DNA of 64,000 nt from Bacteroidales bacterium (GTDB taxonomy: Bacteria; Bacteroidota; Bacteroidia; Bacteroidales; 4484-276): assembly GCA_035647615.1 (NCBI GenBank), contig DASRND010000003.1, positions 67,135 to 131,134 on the forward strand. Direction: 5' to 3'. A program made the translations under genes and the position numbers. The notes below the pieces were generated by a model. The model was not told the DNA's origin and did not search any database. It saw only the letters and a list, made by a program, of their open reading frames with translations. The number at the start of each line of letters is the position of its first letter. Position 1 is the first letter of the stretch. Shown piece after piece: positions 27,788-35,650 of the stretch.

Positions 27788-29521
27788 ATGAAGAAGCGTA
27801 TTCTAACTACTGTTTTGCTTGTTGCCTTTGTGGCAGGTACGGGAATTTTCCGTGCCGAAGCCTGTACCAATTATCTCATCACCAAAGGTGCCTCGGTGGA
27901 TGGATCGACAATGATTTCTTACGCCGCCGACTCGCACGTATTGTATGGCGAGTTGTATCACTGGGCTGCAGCTACCTGGCCCGAAGGCACCCTCATGGAT
28001 GTGTACGAATGGGATAGCGGAAAATATCTTGGCAAGATCAAACAAGCCACACAAACCTACAATGTAGTGGGCAACATCAACGAGTTTCAGGTTTCGATTG
28101 GCGAAACCACTTATGGTGGATTGCCCGAGCTTGAAGGCCAGGAAGGCGCCATCATGGATTATGGCAGCCTTATCTATATTACGCTGCAGCGTGCCCGAAC
28201 CGCCCGCGAAGCCATCCGCATTTATCACGAACTCACCAGCACATACGGCTACGCCAGCTCCGGCGAGTCATTTTCGATTGCCGACCCCAACGAAGTGTGG
28301 ATTCTGGAACTTATCGGAAAAGGCAACGGACAAAAAGGCGCTGTGTGGGTAGCACGCATGATTCCCGACGGCTATGTGAGCGCTCACGCCAACCACGCAC
28401 GCATCACCACCTTCCCGCGCGCCGACGGAAAAACCTCCGTTACCTCCGATAATTTTGACCTTTTTATGAAAGATAAAAACATCGAGACTATTTATTCTCC
28501 CGACGTAGTGAGCTTTGCCCGCGACAAAGGTTTTTTTAAAGGAAAAGATGAAAACTTTAGTTTCTCCGACACCTATGCTCCGGTAGATTTTGGCGCCGCC
28601 CGCTTTTGCGAAATCCGTGTGTGGAGCATGTTCAACGATGTAACCGACGGCATGGATAAATACTGGGAGTATGTAAAAGGAAACTTAGAGCATGGTAAGA
28701 AGTTGGCCAATGGCGACGAAAATGTGGATAAATATACCACCAACCGCATGCCGCTGTGGGTGGTGCCCAACAGAAAAATCAGTCAGCTGGATATGTTCGA
28801 ATTTATGCGCAATCATCTGGAAGGCACCGAGCTGGATATGAGCAAAGACGTGGGCGCAGGACCTTTTGGATTGCCTTACCGCTGGCGTCCGCTTACCTTC
28901 GAAGTTGATGGTGTATCCTATTGCAACGAGCGTGCTACCGCCACACAACAAACAGGTTTTTCGTTTGTGACGCAAATGCGCAACTGGCTGCCCGACCCAA
29001 TCGGCGGCATCATCTGGTTTGGCATCGACGACGCTTCGTGTAGCGTTTATATGCCCATGTATTGCGGCATCACCCGCGCGCCACACTCCATAGAACGCGG
29101 CAATGGCGCCCTGATGCGCTGGTCGTCGGATGCGGCTTTCTGGGTGTTTAATCAGGTTTCTAACCTTGCCTATACCCGTTGGAATGCAATCTATCCAGAA
29201 GTGAAAGAAAAAATTGATGCTTACGAAAAAGAATTTGTAACCCTTATGCCGATGATCGACGAAAAAGCCAAAGCGCTTTACGCGGAAAATCACAATCTGG
29301 CAACAGCCTATCTCACCGATTATTCTACCGCTGCCAGCGACCGGGTTACCAACGAATGGCAAGACTTCTATCATTATCTCTTTATGAGATTTATGGATGG
29401 TAATATAAAAACGCCAAATCCAGGAGAGCAAAATCCCAATGTGGTACAGCCAGGCTATGGCGAAAAGTTCGAACGACTGATTGTTACCGAAACCGGTGAT
29501 AAGTTGAAAGTAATAGAATAA
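27788..29521 (+). CDS. C69 family dipeptidase, secreted
   Basis: N-terminal nucleophile hydrolase that cleaves dipeptides, predicted in the periplasm. The 577-residue protein has a signal peptide ending at Ala25, and the following Cys26 (EACTNYLITKGAS) is the expected N-terminal nucleophile, so signal cleavage would also activate the enzyme. Family motifs include the DGSTMISYAADSH block, QVSIGETTYGG, SIADPNEVWILELIGKG and VSAHANHARIT. Length is typical of Bacteroidota C69 members. It has its own -7 box and a strong terminator. Confidence 0.93.
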   Translation: MKKRILTTVLLVAFVAGTGIFRAEACTNYLITKGASVDGSTMISYAADSHVLYGELYHWAAATWPEGTLMDVYEWDSGKYLGKIKQATQTYNVVGNINEFQVSIGETTYGGLPELEGQEGAIMDYGSLIYITLQRARTAREAIRIYHELTSTYGYASSGESFSIADPNEVWILELIGKGNGQKGAVWVARMIPDGYVSAHANHARITTFPRADGKTSVTSDNFDLFMKDKNIETIYSPDVVSFARDKGFFKGKDENFSFSDTYAPVDFGAARFCEIRVWSMFNDVTDGMDKYWEYVKGNLEHGKKLANGDENVDKYTTNRMPLWVVPNRKISQLDMFEFMRNHLEGTELDMSKDVGAGPFGLPYRWRPLTFEVDGVSYCNERATATQQTGFSFVTQMRNWLPDPIGGIIWFGIDDASCSVYMPMYCGITRAPHSIERGNGALMRWSSDAAFWVFNQVSNLAYTRWNAIYPEVKEKIDAYEKEFVTLMPMIDEKAKALYAENHNLATAYLTDYSTAASDRVTNEWQDFYHYLFMRFMDGNIKTPNPGEQNPNVVQPGYGEKFERLIVTETGDKLKVIE

Positions 29522-29568
29522 ACAGCGCTCATTAAGCTGTCCGATGATGACATCAGGATATTAAAAAG

Positions 29569-29602
29569 ACAGAGCGGCCGGAGCATTCCGCCGCTTTGTT
29601 TT
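29569..29602 (+). terminator. Intrinsic terminator after the C69 peptidase gene
   Basis: The arms ACAGAGCGG and CCGCTTTGT pair (one G-U), extended by CGG/CCG past a bulge, and the hairpin is followed by a T-run. Confidence 0.8.
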
Positions 29603-29770
29603 TTATTAATGATCAAAATTTTAGGTGTAATGGACAAAAGGAGGCTGTTTTCCTGACTAAAATTTACCGTGATAGAATGCGATTATTATTTTGTCTGATC
29701 AAGCTAAACAGAAGTAGGCTCTGCTGGAGAGCAACCTACAAGGGATAAACTTGATGACTGACGAAAAAGG

Positions 29771-29799
29771 AAAAGGGGTTCTGTTGTAGAATCCCTTTT
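29771..29799 (-). terminator. Hairpin, probable terminator of the carotenoid operon
   Basis: A 12-bp stem (AAAAGGGGTTCT with AGAATCCCTTTT, one wobble pair on the plus-strand transcript) has a 5-nt loop. On the minus strand it is followed by CCTTTTTC, and it lies 75 nt beyond the idi stop. Confidence 0.6.
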
Positions 29800-29872
29800 A
29801 CGTTTTCAGAAGTCATTCTGCCTTCAAAAACTCATCAATAAATTTCTTAACAACAATATCGATTATAGAAGT

Positions 29873-30424
29873 TTATTGCCTCCTTTGGTCTATTACGCCT
29901 TTATTTTGGATGTATTCGTGCACCCTGTCGAAAGCAATCCTGAACCAAATGGTATATTCTTCGGGGCGTACCTTTAGGTCGGCGGCAATATCGTCCATGC
30001 TCCGCCAACGCCAGGTTTCTACTTCCTCTTTATTTATTACCGGCTCGCCATTGTAAGTGCCAACAAACACATGGTCGAATTCATGTTCGCTTAGCCCCTT
30101 CTCAAGAGCGGCTTTGTAGACGAAATCGAAAAGTTTGGTAAGCTCACAATCAAAACCCATTTCTTCGACCATGCGCCGGTGTGCGGCCTGCATCACTTCT
30201 TCGCCGGAGCGTGGATGGCTGCAACAGGTATTGGCCCACAATCCGGGAGTGTGATATTTACTCAGTGCCCGCTGCTGAAGCATCAGCTCGCCTCGATCGT
30301 TAAAAACAAAAACTGAAAAGGCACGATGCAAAACCGCTTTGATGTGCGCCTCCATTTTTTCCATGGTCCCCAACTGATTATCGTTGCTATCGACCAAAAT
30401 CACTTGTTCTTCGTTATCCTTCAT
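29873..30424 (-). CDS. idi: Isopentenyl-diphosphate delta-isomerase, type 1
   Basis: Nudix-fold enzyme that interconverts IPP and DMAPP in the cytosol, feeding carotenoid and quinone synthesis. At 183 residues it has the usual length. The active-site motif WANTCCSHPR gives the catalytic Cys at 68, and E113/E115 in SEHEFDH match the catalytic and metal-binding Glu residues. The Nudix-like EEVMQAAHRRMVEEMG helix is present. It is the last gene of the crtI-crtB-unknown-idi operon, separated from the preceding gene by 78 nt that hold a short repeat. Confidence 0.94.
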   Translation of the reverse strand: MKDNEEQVILVDSNDNQLGTMEKMEAHIKAVLHRAFSVFVFNDRGELMLQQRALSKYHTPGLWANTCCSHPRSGEEVMQAAHRRMVEEMGFDCELTKLFDFVYKAALEKGLSEHEFDHVFVGTYNGEPVINKEEVETWRWRSMDDIAADLKVRPEEYTIWFRIAFDRVHEYIQNKGVIDQRRQ

Positions 30425-30462
30425 TGTAGTTTTTTCTTTATTAATTAAATTTTAAACCATCA

Positions 30463-30499
30463 GATTGACAACTTGACAACCCGATAACCTGACAACTTG
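30463..30499. repeat. Short GACAACTTG-type repeat
   Basis: Two copies of GACAACTTG flank an ACAACCCGATAACCT core. A second copy of the same motif, reverse complemented and without the extra bases in the core, lies at 62224-62245 after mutB. Both are intergenic. Confidence 0.55.
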
Positions 30500-30502
30500 T
30501 TT

Positions 30503-31033
30503 TTATAACCTCGCTCCTTCCAGCGAATTCTTAACAGCAGCTGTCTCCTCTTTGTTGAGTTCGTCGCTGTCGATCATAAACTGCGCGGCCTTTTTCCAAA
30601 AGTCTTCCTGGTCTTCTTTTAACAACTGAGGCAACTGCCGGATGATGATCTGCTTGTCGTCGCGCATATTATTATAGCCAAGAATGGCGGGAATGTTGGC
30701 TTGGGTGGAAAAGCGCAGAAAACGTATTTCGGCATCAGCCGCAGCTTTCTCCACCGCCTCTTCAATATTTTTTTTGCCGCGTTTAAAAGTTCCTAATTTA
30801 TCCAGCCATCCGCTCATACATTCTGCCATGGCAGCTTCGCCGGCACCGGCATAAGCCTGAACAACGGCAAGCTGATAATTGTCCTGTTTGGCCATTTTGA
30901 ATAAAGTGGTGGCACCACAGCTATCGGTTTTCATGGCAAAAAACGCTTTGCGCAATTTGCCAACCGATGGCTGACTGTAGGAAGTAGTTATGGTCATTAT
31001 AAAAACGGCAAGCAGTAGGCTTTTTTTAATCAT
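30503..31033 (-). CDS. Secreted protein of unknown function in the carotenoid operon
   Basis: The 176-residue protein starts with a signal peptide (MIKKSLLLAVFIMTITTSYS) and is otherwise helical, with a TPR-like feel (LAVVQAYAGAGEAAMAECMSG). No catalytic motif is recognised. Its ATG overlaps the crtB TGA (ATGA), so it is made together with phytoene synthase. An exported protein coupled to a cytosolic or membrane-bound carotenoid enzyme is unexpected; placement rather than sequence links it to the pathway. Confidence 0.75.
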   Translation of the reverse strand: MIKKSLLLAVFIMTITTSYSQPSVGKLRKAFFAMKTDSCGATTLFKMAKQDNYQLAVVQAYAGAGEAAMAECMSGWLDKLGTFKRGKKNIEEAVEKAAADAEIRFLRFSTQANIPAILGYNNMRDDKQIIIRQLPQLLKEDQEDFWKKAAQFMIDSDELNKEETAAVKNSLEGARL

Positions 31034-31866
31034 ATCATCCGGAGCTTTGTGCGAAAAAATGAGGTGAAGAGCAGGAGGTATTTTTCTGGATCCGATACAC
31101 GCACCCGCTCACGCAGCAACCGCTCAGCATTCGATTTTTTTATTTTTTTAAAAAGGGTATAGAAATAAATGTAGGCCAGATAAACGCCAAACCGGGAGCC
31201 ATCAGGCAGCTTGCGGATGCCTTCGAGACCCGCTTTAAAATCGGCTTCTATCTCCTGTTCTATTTTCGCTTTTGCATGATGATCGAACGCGGCGATGTCG
31301 ATGCCGGGGAAATAACTGCGCCCTAAACCCTGATAATCCTGCTTGAGATCGCGCAAGAAGTTGATCTTTTGAAAAGCCGCTCCCAACCGCATGGCCGAAG
31401 GTTTTAGCTCCTCATACATCTGCTCGTCGCCTTCGCAAAACACCCGCAGACACATCAAACCTACCACTTCTGCCGACCCTAGAATATATGCATCGTAAGC
31501 CTTGCGGTCGTAGGTTTCTTTGTAAAGATCCATCTCCATGCTGCGCAAAAACGTATCGATGGTTTCGCGGTCTATTTTGTAGGTATTAACAGCCGACTGA
31601 AAATTATTAAGGATGGGATTCAGACTGATTTTATCTTCGATGGCTTCGTAGGTGTCGCGCTTGAAATTTTCGAGTAACTTTTTTTTATCAAAACCATGAA
31701 AGCTATCCACGATCTCGTCGGCAAACCTCACAAATCCATAGATGGCGTAGATAGGATCGTGAAAACGTTTGTTAAAAACACGTATGCCCATCGAGAAAGA
31801 AGTGCTGTAGGTCAAGGTGGTGATCTTACTCGATTTTTTGGAAATCATATCAAAAAGTTCTTTCAT
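31030..31866 (-). CDS. crtB: Phytoene synthase
   Basis: Condenses two geranylgeranyl diphosphates head to head into phytoene. The 278-residue protein has both Asp-rich Mg-binding motifs: FADEIVDSF (D50, D54) and NFLRDLKQDYQGLGRSYFP (D173, D177). The frame is open upstream to 31968, inside crtI, but the start at 31866 (MKELFDMISKKSS) gives the family's usual length and lies 13 nt after the crtI stop. It overlaps the next gene by 4 nt. A related 4,4'-diapophytoene synthase cannot be excluded from motifs alone. Confidence 0.92.
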   Translation of the reverse strand: MKELFDMISKKSSKITTLTYSTSFSMGIRVFNKRFHDPIYAIYGFVRFADEIVDSFHGFDKKKLLENFKRDTYEAIEDKISLNPILNNFQSAVNTYKIDRETIDTFLRSMEMDLYKETYDRKAYDAYILGSAEVVGLMCLRVFCEGDEQMYEELKPSAMRLGAAFQKINFLRDLKQDYQGLGRSYFPGIDIAAFDHHAKAKIEQEIEADFKAGLEGIRKLPDGSRFGVYLAYIYFYTLFKKIKKSNAERLLRERVRVSDPEKYLLLFTSFFRTKLRMI

Positions 31867-31879
31867 GGGCTTTTTGACT

Positions 31880-33349
31880 TTATAATTGAGAAATAAGATC
31901 GGTAACAATTTGTCCGGAGATAATCGACGGCGGCACACCAGGGCCTGGCACGGTGAGCTGTCCGGCATAATATAGGTTCTTCAGCTTGGGGTTTTTTATC
32001 GATGGTTTCAAAAAGGCGGTCTGCATGAGTGTGTTGGCCAGGCCATAAGCATTGCCTTTGTAGCCGTGGTAGTCGCCTGCAAAATCGGCGTGGGCATAGC
32101 TCCGCTGAAAGTCGATGTGACCGCGCAGGGTTTCGCCGGTAAGTTTTTCTATTCTGTCGAGCATCATCTCCAGATAATGCGCGCGTATTTCGGGTGTGTC
32201 TTTTAATCCGGCAGCCACCGGAATTAATACAAAAAGATTTTCGTGACCGGCGGGCGCCACAGTGTCGTCGTACTTTGAAGTCATACATACGTAGGCCGAC
32301 GGTTGATCGGGCCACATGGGATTGTCGTAAATAGCTGCTGCATGCGGTGCAAACGGCACATCGAAAAGTAGATTGTGATGCTCGAGCTGTGGCAGTTTTT
32401 TATCAATACCTAAATAATAGATCAACGAGGAGGGCGACATTGCGCGCGAATCCCAGTATTTTTCGGAATACTTTCGGTATTCAGGCGCCAGCAGTTGCTG
32501 CTCGGCATGATGATAATCGGCGGAAGCCACAAAATAATCGGCTTCGTATTCCTTGCCATTCGCCACAGCGGCCACTATACGACTGCTATGATAAGTAAAG
32601 CTTTGTACCGGCGCATCGTAAATAAACTTCACGCCTGTTTCTTCGGCCAGCTTCACCATGCCTTCCACAATTTTGTACATGCCGCCGCGGGGATACCATG
32701 TGCCCAGCATAATGTCGCCATAATTCATCAGACTGTAGAGCGCCGGCGTTTTCTTGCCGGTGCCGCCCAGAAAAAGTATGGGAAATTCGAGCATCTGAAG
32801 GAGCCGGGGGTTTTTGAAATACTTGCGTGTGTATTTATCAAACGATTGCAACATGTGCAGCTTCAGCGCCGATTTCATCAAACGCAGATCCATGTACTCC
32901 ATAAATGATAAGCTTGGCTTGCGCACAAACTCCTTCATGCCCACTTCGTATTTGTATTCGGATTCTTTCAGGAATTTCTTCAGTTTTTCGGCGGAACCTG
33001 GTTCTATGGATTCGAACAGCCTGTACATCTCGTCAACATTGGCCGGAAGATCCACCACATCATCTTTATCATAAAAAATCCGGTAGGACGGATCGAGGCG
33101 CATCAGATCATAATAATCGGAAACGCGGCGCCCAAACGTTTCGAAATAATCGTCGAAGATGTCGGGCATCCAGTACCAACTCGGTCCCATGTCGAAATTG
33201 TATCCCGCAGCTTGAAACATCCTGCTGCGCCCGCCTGGCGTAGAGTTTTTCTCCAATACGGTCACTTCAAAACCTTTGGAGGCCAGCCCGGTGGCGGCGG
33301 ATAACCCGGCAAAACCGGCACCGATTACAATTACTTTTTTACTCATCAT
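31880..33349 (-). CDS. crtI: Phytoene desaturase (CrtI type)
   Basis: FAD-dependent enzyme that desaturates phytoene to lycopene or a related product. The 489-residue protein has the N-terminal dinucleotide-binding motif VIGAGFAGLSAATGLA followed by EKNSTPGGRSRMF, and the C-terminal CrtI signature YYAGQLTVPGPGVPPSIISG. It is the first gene of the carotenoid operon. No cyclase or hydroxylase gene lies next to it, so the final pigment cannot be read from this window. Confidence 0.93.
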   Translation of the reverse strand: MMSKKVIVIGAGFAGLSAATGLASKGFEVTVLEKNSTPGGRSRMFQAAGYNFDMGPSWYWMPDIFDDYFETFGRRVSDYYDLMRLDPSYRIFYDKDDVVDLPANVDEMYRLFESIEPGSAEKLKKFLKESEYKYEVGMKEFVRKPSLSFMEYMDLRLMKSALKLHMLQSFDKYTRKYFKNPRLLQMLEFPILFLGGTGKKTPALYSLMNYGDIMLGTWYPRGGMYKIVEGMVKLAEETGVKFIYDAPVQSFTYHSSRIVAAVANGKEYEADYFVASADYHHAEQQLLAPEYRKYSEKYWDSRAMSPSSLIYYLGIDKKLPQLEHHNLLFDVPFAPHAAAIYDNPMWPDQPSAYVCMTSKYDDTVAPAGHENLFVLIPVAAGLKDTPEIRAHYLEMMLDRIEKLTGETLRGHIDFQRSYAHADFAGDYHGYKGNAYGLANTLMQTAFLKPSIKNPKLKNLYYAGQLTVPGPGVPPSIISGQIVTDLISQL

Positions 33350-33506
33350 TTTTTGTTTTAATGTTTTTATCGATCTAATCTACAACATCCAACATATTGA
33401 AACCGGCATCTTTTGATAAATAGCACCGGGATGAAAGCCTCTCCGAGTCGATTTCCATAACAAGGCGCATCAATATTTTGTTTAAGCTTTTACAATAATT
33501 AAAAAA

Positions 33507-33514
33507 CAAAAATA
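33507..33514 (-). promoter_or_regulatory. -7 box for the carotenoid operon
   Basis: On the minus strand this reads TATTTTTG (TAnnTTTG), about 160 nt upstream of crtI. The leader would be about 150 nt; no -33 box is clear. Confidence 0.4.
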
Positions 33515-33621
33515 GCACTTTCAAATTTTAGAGGTTAGAAGTTGGAGATTATTAAATAAGTTTTGAGTTTTAGTTGAAAAAAGGCATTTGTCAAAGTGGT
33601 TTATCGTCAGTTTCATGATCA

Positions 33622-33828
33622 TCATCCGCCGCTTATCAGATGCAGTACCGTTACGTTGTCGCCGTCTGTTATTTCTGTGGTATCGCGATGCTCTTTGCGC
33701 ACCAGCTTGCCGTTGAGTTTTGTTACCAAAAATTTAAAAGTAAAGTTTTTCTTTCTGATCAATTCCGCAAAAGTAAGCGTCTCTTCATGGAAAGATTCGG
33801 GTCGGTTGTTCAGAATTATGTTCATCAT
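33622..33828 (-). CDS. thiS: Sulfur carrier protein ThiS
   Basis: Ubiquitin-like protein of 68 residues that ends in Gly-Gly, the site adenylated by ThiF and then thiocarboxylated to carry sulfur for the thiazole ring of thiamine. The C-terminus reads DGDNVTVLHLISGG. Its ATG overlaps the thiF TGA by one base (TGATG). ATG at 33825 is an equally possible start. No other thi genes (thiC, thiG, thiH, thiE) are in the window. Confidence 0.88.
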   Translation of the reverse strand: MMNIILNNRPESFHEETLTFAELIRKKNFTFKFLVTKLNGKLVRKEHRDTTEITDGDNVTVLHLISGG

Positions 33829-34418
33829 CAAATTGGATTGTTTAGTAAGATTTCGAGCACCTGGTTGGCTTGCATGGCAGCCACCACCATTAAACGCGGT
33901 GCCAGCGGTGGCAGCTCAGGCGAGATTTCGCGGGTACCATCGCCGCAGATGTAGAGGTTTTTGTCAGCCCGCAAAGTTGTGATGGCATTGTTGTTTCCCC
34001 ATCCGGCTATGCCAATGCCAGCAACGAGTGGCGTGGCGGGCAGCTCCAGCGCCATGGTTTCTATGAGCATCTGTTTTGCGGTTGCATCATCAAAAGCTTC
34101 TACCACCACATCACAGCCAATAAACAATCGGGCAATATCCGCCGCCGTCAACTCTATGCAGTGCGTTTCGACAATCAGTGCCGGGTTGAGCTGCAGCAAA
34201 TTCTCCCGCAGAGCATCCGTTTTGTAAAGCCCCACTTGAAAATGGAAAAAATATTGCCGCGACAAATTCGAAGCATCCACTTTATCAAAGTCGGCCAACA
34301 CCAGCTTGCCAATGCCGACACGTGTAAGCAGTGCGGCACAGTTGCTCCCCAGCCCACCGCAACCGGCAATCCCAATGGTTTTGGTTTGTAAAATGGTTTC
34401 GATCTGTTTGGTATCCAT
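33828..34418 (-). CDS. thiF: ThiS adenylyltransferase ThiF
   Basis: E1-like enzyme that adenylates the C-terminal Gly of ThiS. The 196-residue protein is the short ThiF form. It has the nucleotide-binding motif GCGGLGS at residues 19-25, the VLADFDKVDASNLSRQ block with the metal-binding Asp and the Arg of the adenylation site, and the late DGTREISPELPPLAPRLMVVAA segment. It lacks the four-Cys zinc site of long ThiF/MoeB proteins. It is coupled to thiS. Confidence 0.9.
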   Translation of the reverse strand: MDTKQIETILQTKTIGIAGCGGLGSNCAALLTRVGIGKLVLADFDKVDASNLSRQYFFHFQVGLYKTDALRENLLQLNPALIVETHCIELTAADIARLFIGCDVVVEAFDDATAKQMLIETMALELPATPLVAGIGIAGWGNNNAITTLRADKNLYICGDGTREISPELPPLAPRLMVVAAMQANQVLEILLNNPI

Positions 34419-34443
34419 ACACGTCTTTTCTGCAACAAGTTTT

Positions 34444-34451
34444 CAAAAGTA
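34444..34451 (-). promoter_or_regulatory. -7 box for thiF-thiS
   Basis: On the minus strand this reads TACTTTTG, a perfect TAnnTTTG, 25 nt upstream of the thiF start. No TPP riboswitch fold was recognised in the short leader. Confidence 0.5.
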
Positions 34452-34505
34452 TGAATATTTGAGTGGTTTAGATTTCAACCTTCAGGCAAGTGAGAGAAGT
34501 CAAAC

Positions 34506-34529
34506 CGCGGAGGCGCGGAGACGCGGAGT
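34506..34529. repeat. Tandem CGCGGAGN octamers
   Basis: Three consecutive 8-nt units, CGCGGAGG, CGCGGAGA and CGCGGAGT, form a short GC-rich tandem repeat in an otherwise AT-rich intergenic region between thiF and the toxin-antitoxin pair. I believe similar cores occur as interspersed repeats in many environmental bacteria. Confidence 0.6.
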
Positions 34530-34570
34530 AATACAAAAAATATAGGGGTGGATTGATTGAATATCACTTA

Positions 34571-34801
34571 TTAACTTTTCGCCGTGGCTTTGAGCTTTTC
34601 AGCAATCCAAACTTTTATAATCGACTGTCGCGTGATACCTAATTTTTTGGATTCCTGATCTAGAAGGTTGAGCATCCACTCTGGAAAATCTACATTTATG
34701 CGCTTACTTTTCAGCCCGGGGCGTTCTGCTTGTTTCAAATCCAGTGCTTCGGTAATATCTTCACCATCATCAAATGCTTTATCAAATTCATCTGCCTTCA
34801 T
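34571..34801 (-). CDS. BrnA-type antitoxin, ribbon-helix-helix
   Basis: The 76-residue protein has an acidic N-terminus (FDKAFDDGEDITEALDL) that would wrap the toxin, and a C-terminal ribbon-helix-helix fold (KRINVDFPEWMLNLLDQ, then ITRQSIIKVWIAEKLK) for operator binding and autorepression. Its start lies 14 nt inside the end of the toxin gene, the gene order typical of BrnT-BrnA. A CopG-type antitoxin label would be equally fair. Confidence 0.82.
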   Translation of the reverse strand: MKADEFDKAFDDGEDITEALDLKQAERPGLKSKRINVDFPEWMLNLLDQESKKLGITRQSIIKVWIAEKLKATAKS

Positions 34802-35051
34802 AGAATGTCCTTTCTTCTTTTCGTGATCTTCTTACTGATATTAACCTAATTTTATTGTTTCTTAAAGTGTAAATCGCCGACCAAAGTTGATGATTTATTT
34901 TTCCGATAAGTAAAAACCTAGGCTCATCCATTTTTTTTGCAGGTATTACGAGTCTGATTTCATCATCCCATAATTGTTGCGCTTCAATGAAATCGATTCC
35001 ATGTTTGACTTTATTGTCTTTGCTTTTATTATCATCAAATTCAAATGCCAT
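34788..35051 (-). CDS. BrnT family toxin
   Basis: The 87-residue protein matches the BrnT pattern: FEFDDNKSKDNKVKHGIDFIEAQQLW near the start, an R-x-L-L-I-G segment in the middle, and IRLISVRRSRKEERTFY near the end. BrnT toxins are RNase-fold proteins that cut RNA and stop translation. It is the first gene of a two-gene unit overlapping the antitoxin gene by 14 nt. Confidence 0.87.
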   Translation of the reverse strand: MAFEFDDNKSKDNKVKHGIDFIEAQQLWDDEIRLVIPAKKMDEPRFLLIGKINHQLWSAIYTLRNNKIRLISVRRSRKEERTFYEGR

Positions 35052-35086
35052 AATTGAAATGGAATTTTTTTCTTTCTTAATCGCAA

Positions 35087-35094
35087 CAAATTTA
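35087..35094 (-). promoter_or_regulatory. -7 box for the toxin-antitoxin pair
   Basis: On the minus strand this reads TAAATTTG (TAnnTTTG), 36 nt upstream of the toxin start. An operator for the antitoxin would be expected here, but I see no clear palindrome. Confidence 0.42.
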
Positions 35095-35188
35095 ACATGA
35101 TTTTGATTAGAATTTCATTCCCGGCTAAAAAGACTTACCAATAGATTAATCATACTTTTATAAAAAAGTACCAGAAAAAAATGCCGAA

Positions 35189-35398
35189 ATGAAACACAAC
35201 GAGCAAATTAAATGCGATTTGGTAGTCGCTCTCGATTTTGCAAAGCAGATTATCAAAAATCCTGATCTTTTGGATGAAATACCCGAAGGCTCGGTGATAA
35301 CTTTTCTTGATGATGAGACTATTATAAAGAAAAATCCAAAAGGCGAAAATCCCAAACGAAAATTTGTAAGGGTGAAAAGAAGTTTCGAAGTCCTTTAG
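35189..35398 (+). CDS. Small protein, DUF5647-like
   Basis: The 69-residue protein reads as a short helix (LVVALDFAKQIIKNPDLLDEIPEGS) followed by a beta strand (VITFLDD) and a basic tail. The pattern of a helix, NPDLLDEIPEG and VxFLDD resembles the DUF5647 family, whose function is unknown. It lies next to the toxin-antitoxin pair on the opposite strand. Confidence in the family is moderate because the protein is short. Confidence 0.6.
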   Translation: MKHNEQIKCDLVVALDFAKQIIKNPDLLDEIPEGSVITFLDDETIIKKNPKGENPKRKFVRVKRSFEVL

Positions 35399-35572
35399 CT
35401 TTCCGATGCTATCTCCATCACTCTCACTCCTATTCTACCCTCCCGGCTTTCTCATTTCAAAATCTTACAAATCCTATCTGGCTTATTTTTAAATAATCAT
35501 CAAAGCGCTGAAACGCAAAGTGAAAACCCGTTATGCACGCTTATGCATATTGGAAGTGCTGATAATCATTGT

Positions 35573-35602
35573 TTTGTATGATGATTAAATTGTTTAATTT
35601 TG
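35573..35602 (+). promoter_or_regulatory. Promoter of the aldehyde ferredoxin oxidoreductase gene
   Basis: TTTG at 35573-35576 and TAATTTTG at 35595-35602 are 18 nt apart, close to the Bacteroidota consensus. The leader before ATG at 35651 is about 42 nt. Confidence 0.62.
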
Positions 35603-35650
35603 TGAACCAGATAACAGAAATCATAAAAATATCATCATAAAATAATTGTC

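Larger units (their letters stand above)
29522..29872. other. Intergenic region between convergent genes
   Basis: It holds the terminator of the C69 peptidase gene (29569-29602) and a second hairpin (29771-29799) that may end the idi operon on the other strand. Between them I see no reading frame longer than a few codons, no repeat and no RNA gene. Confidence 0.6.

Noticed and set aside
34419..34570. TPP riboswitch for thiF-thiS
   Set aside because: The leader from the -7 box to the start is about 25 nt, too short, and no CUGAGA motif was seen.
34571..35051. Toxin-antitoxin pair as part of a mobile island
   Set aside because: No integrase, transposase, tRNA end or direct repeats flank it, and its base composition resembles its neighbours.
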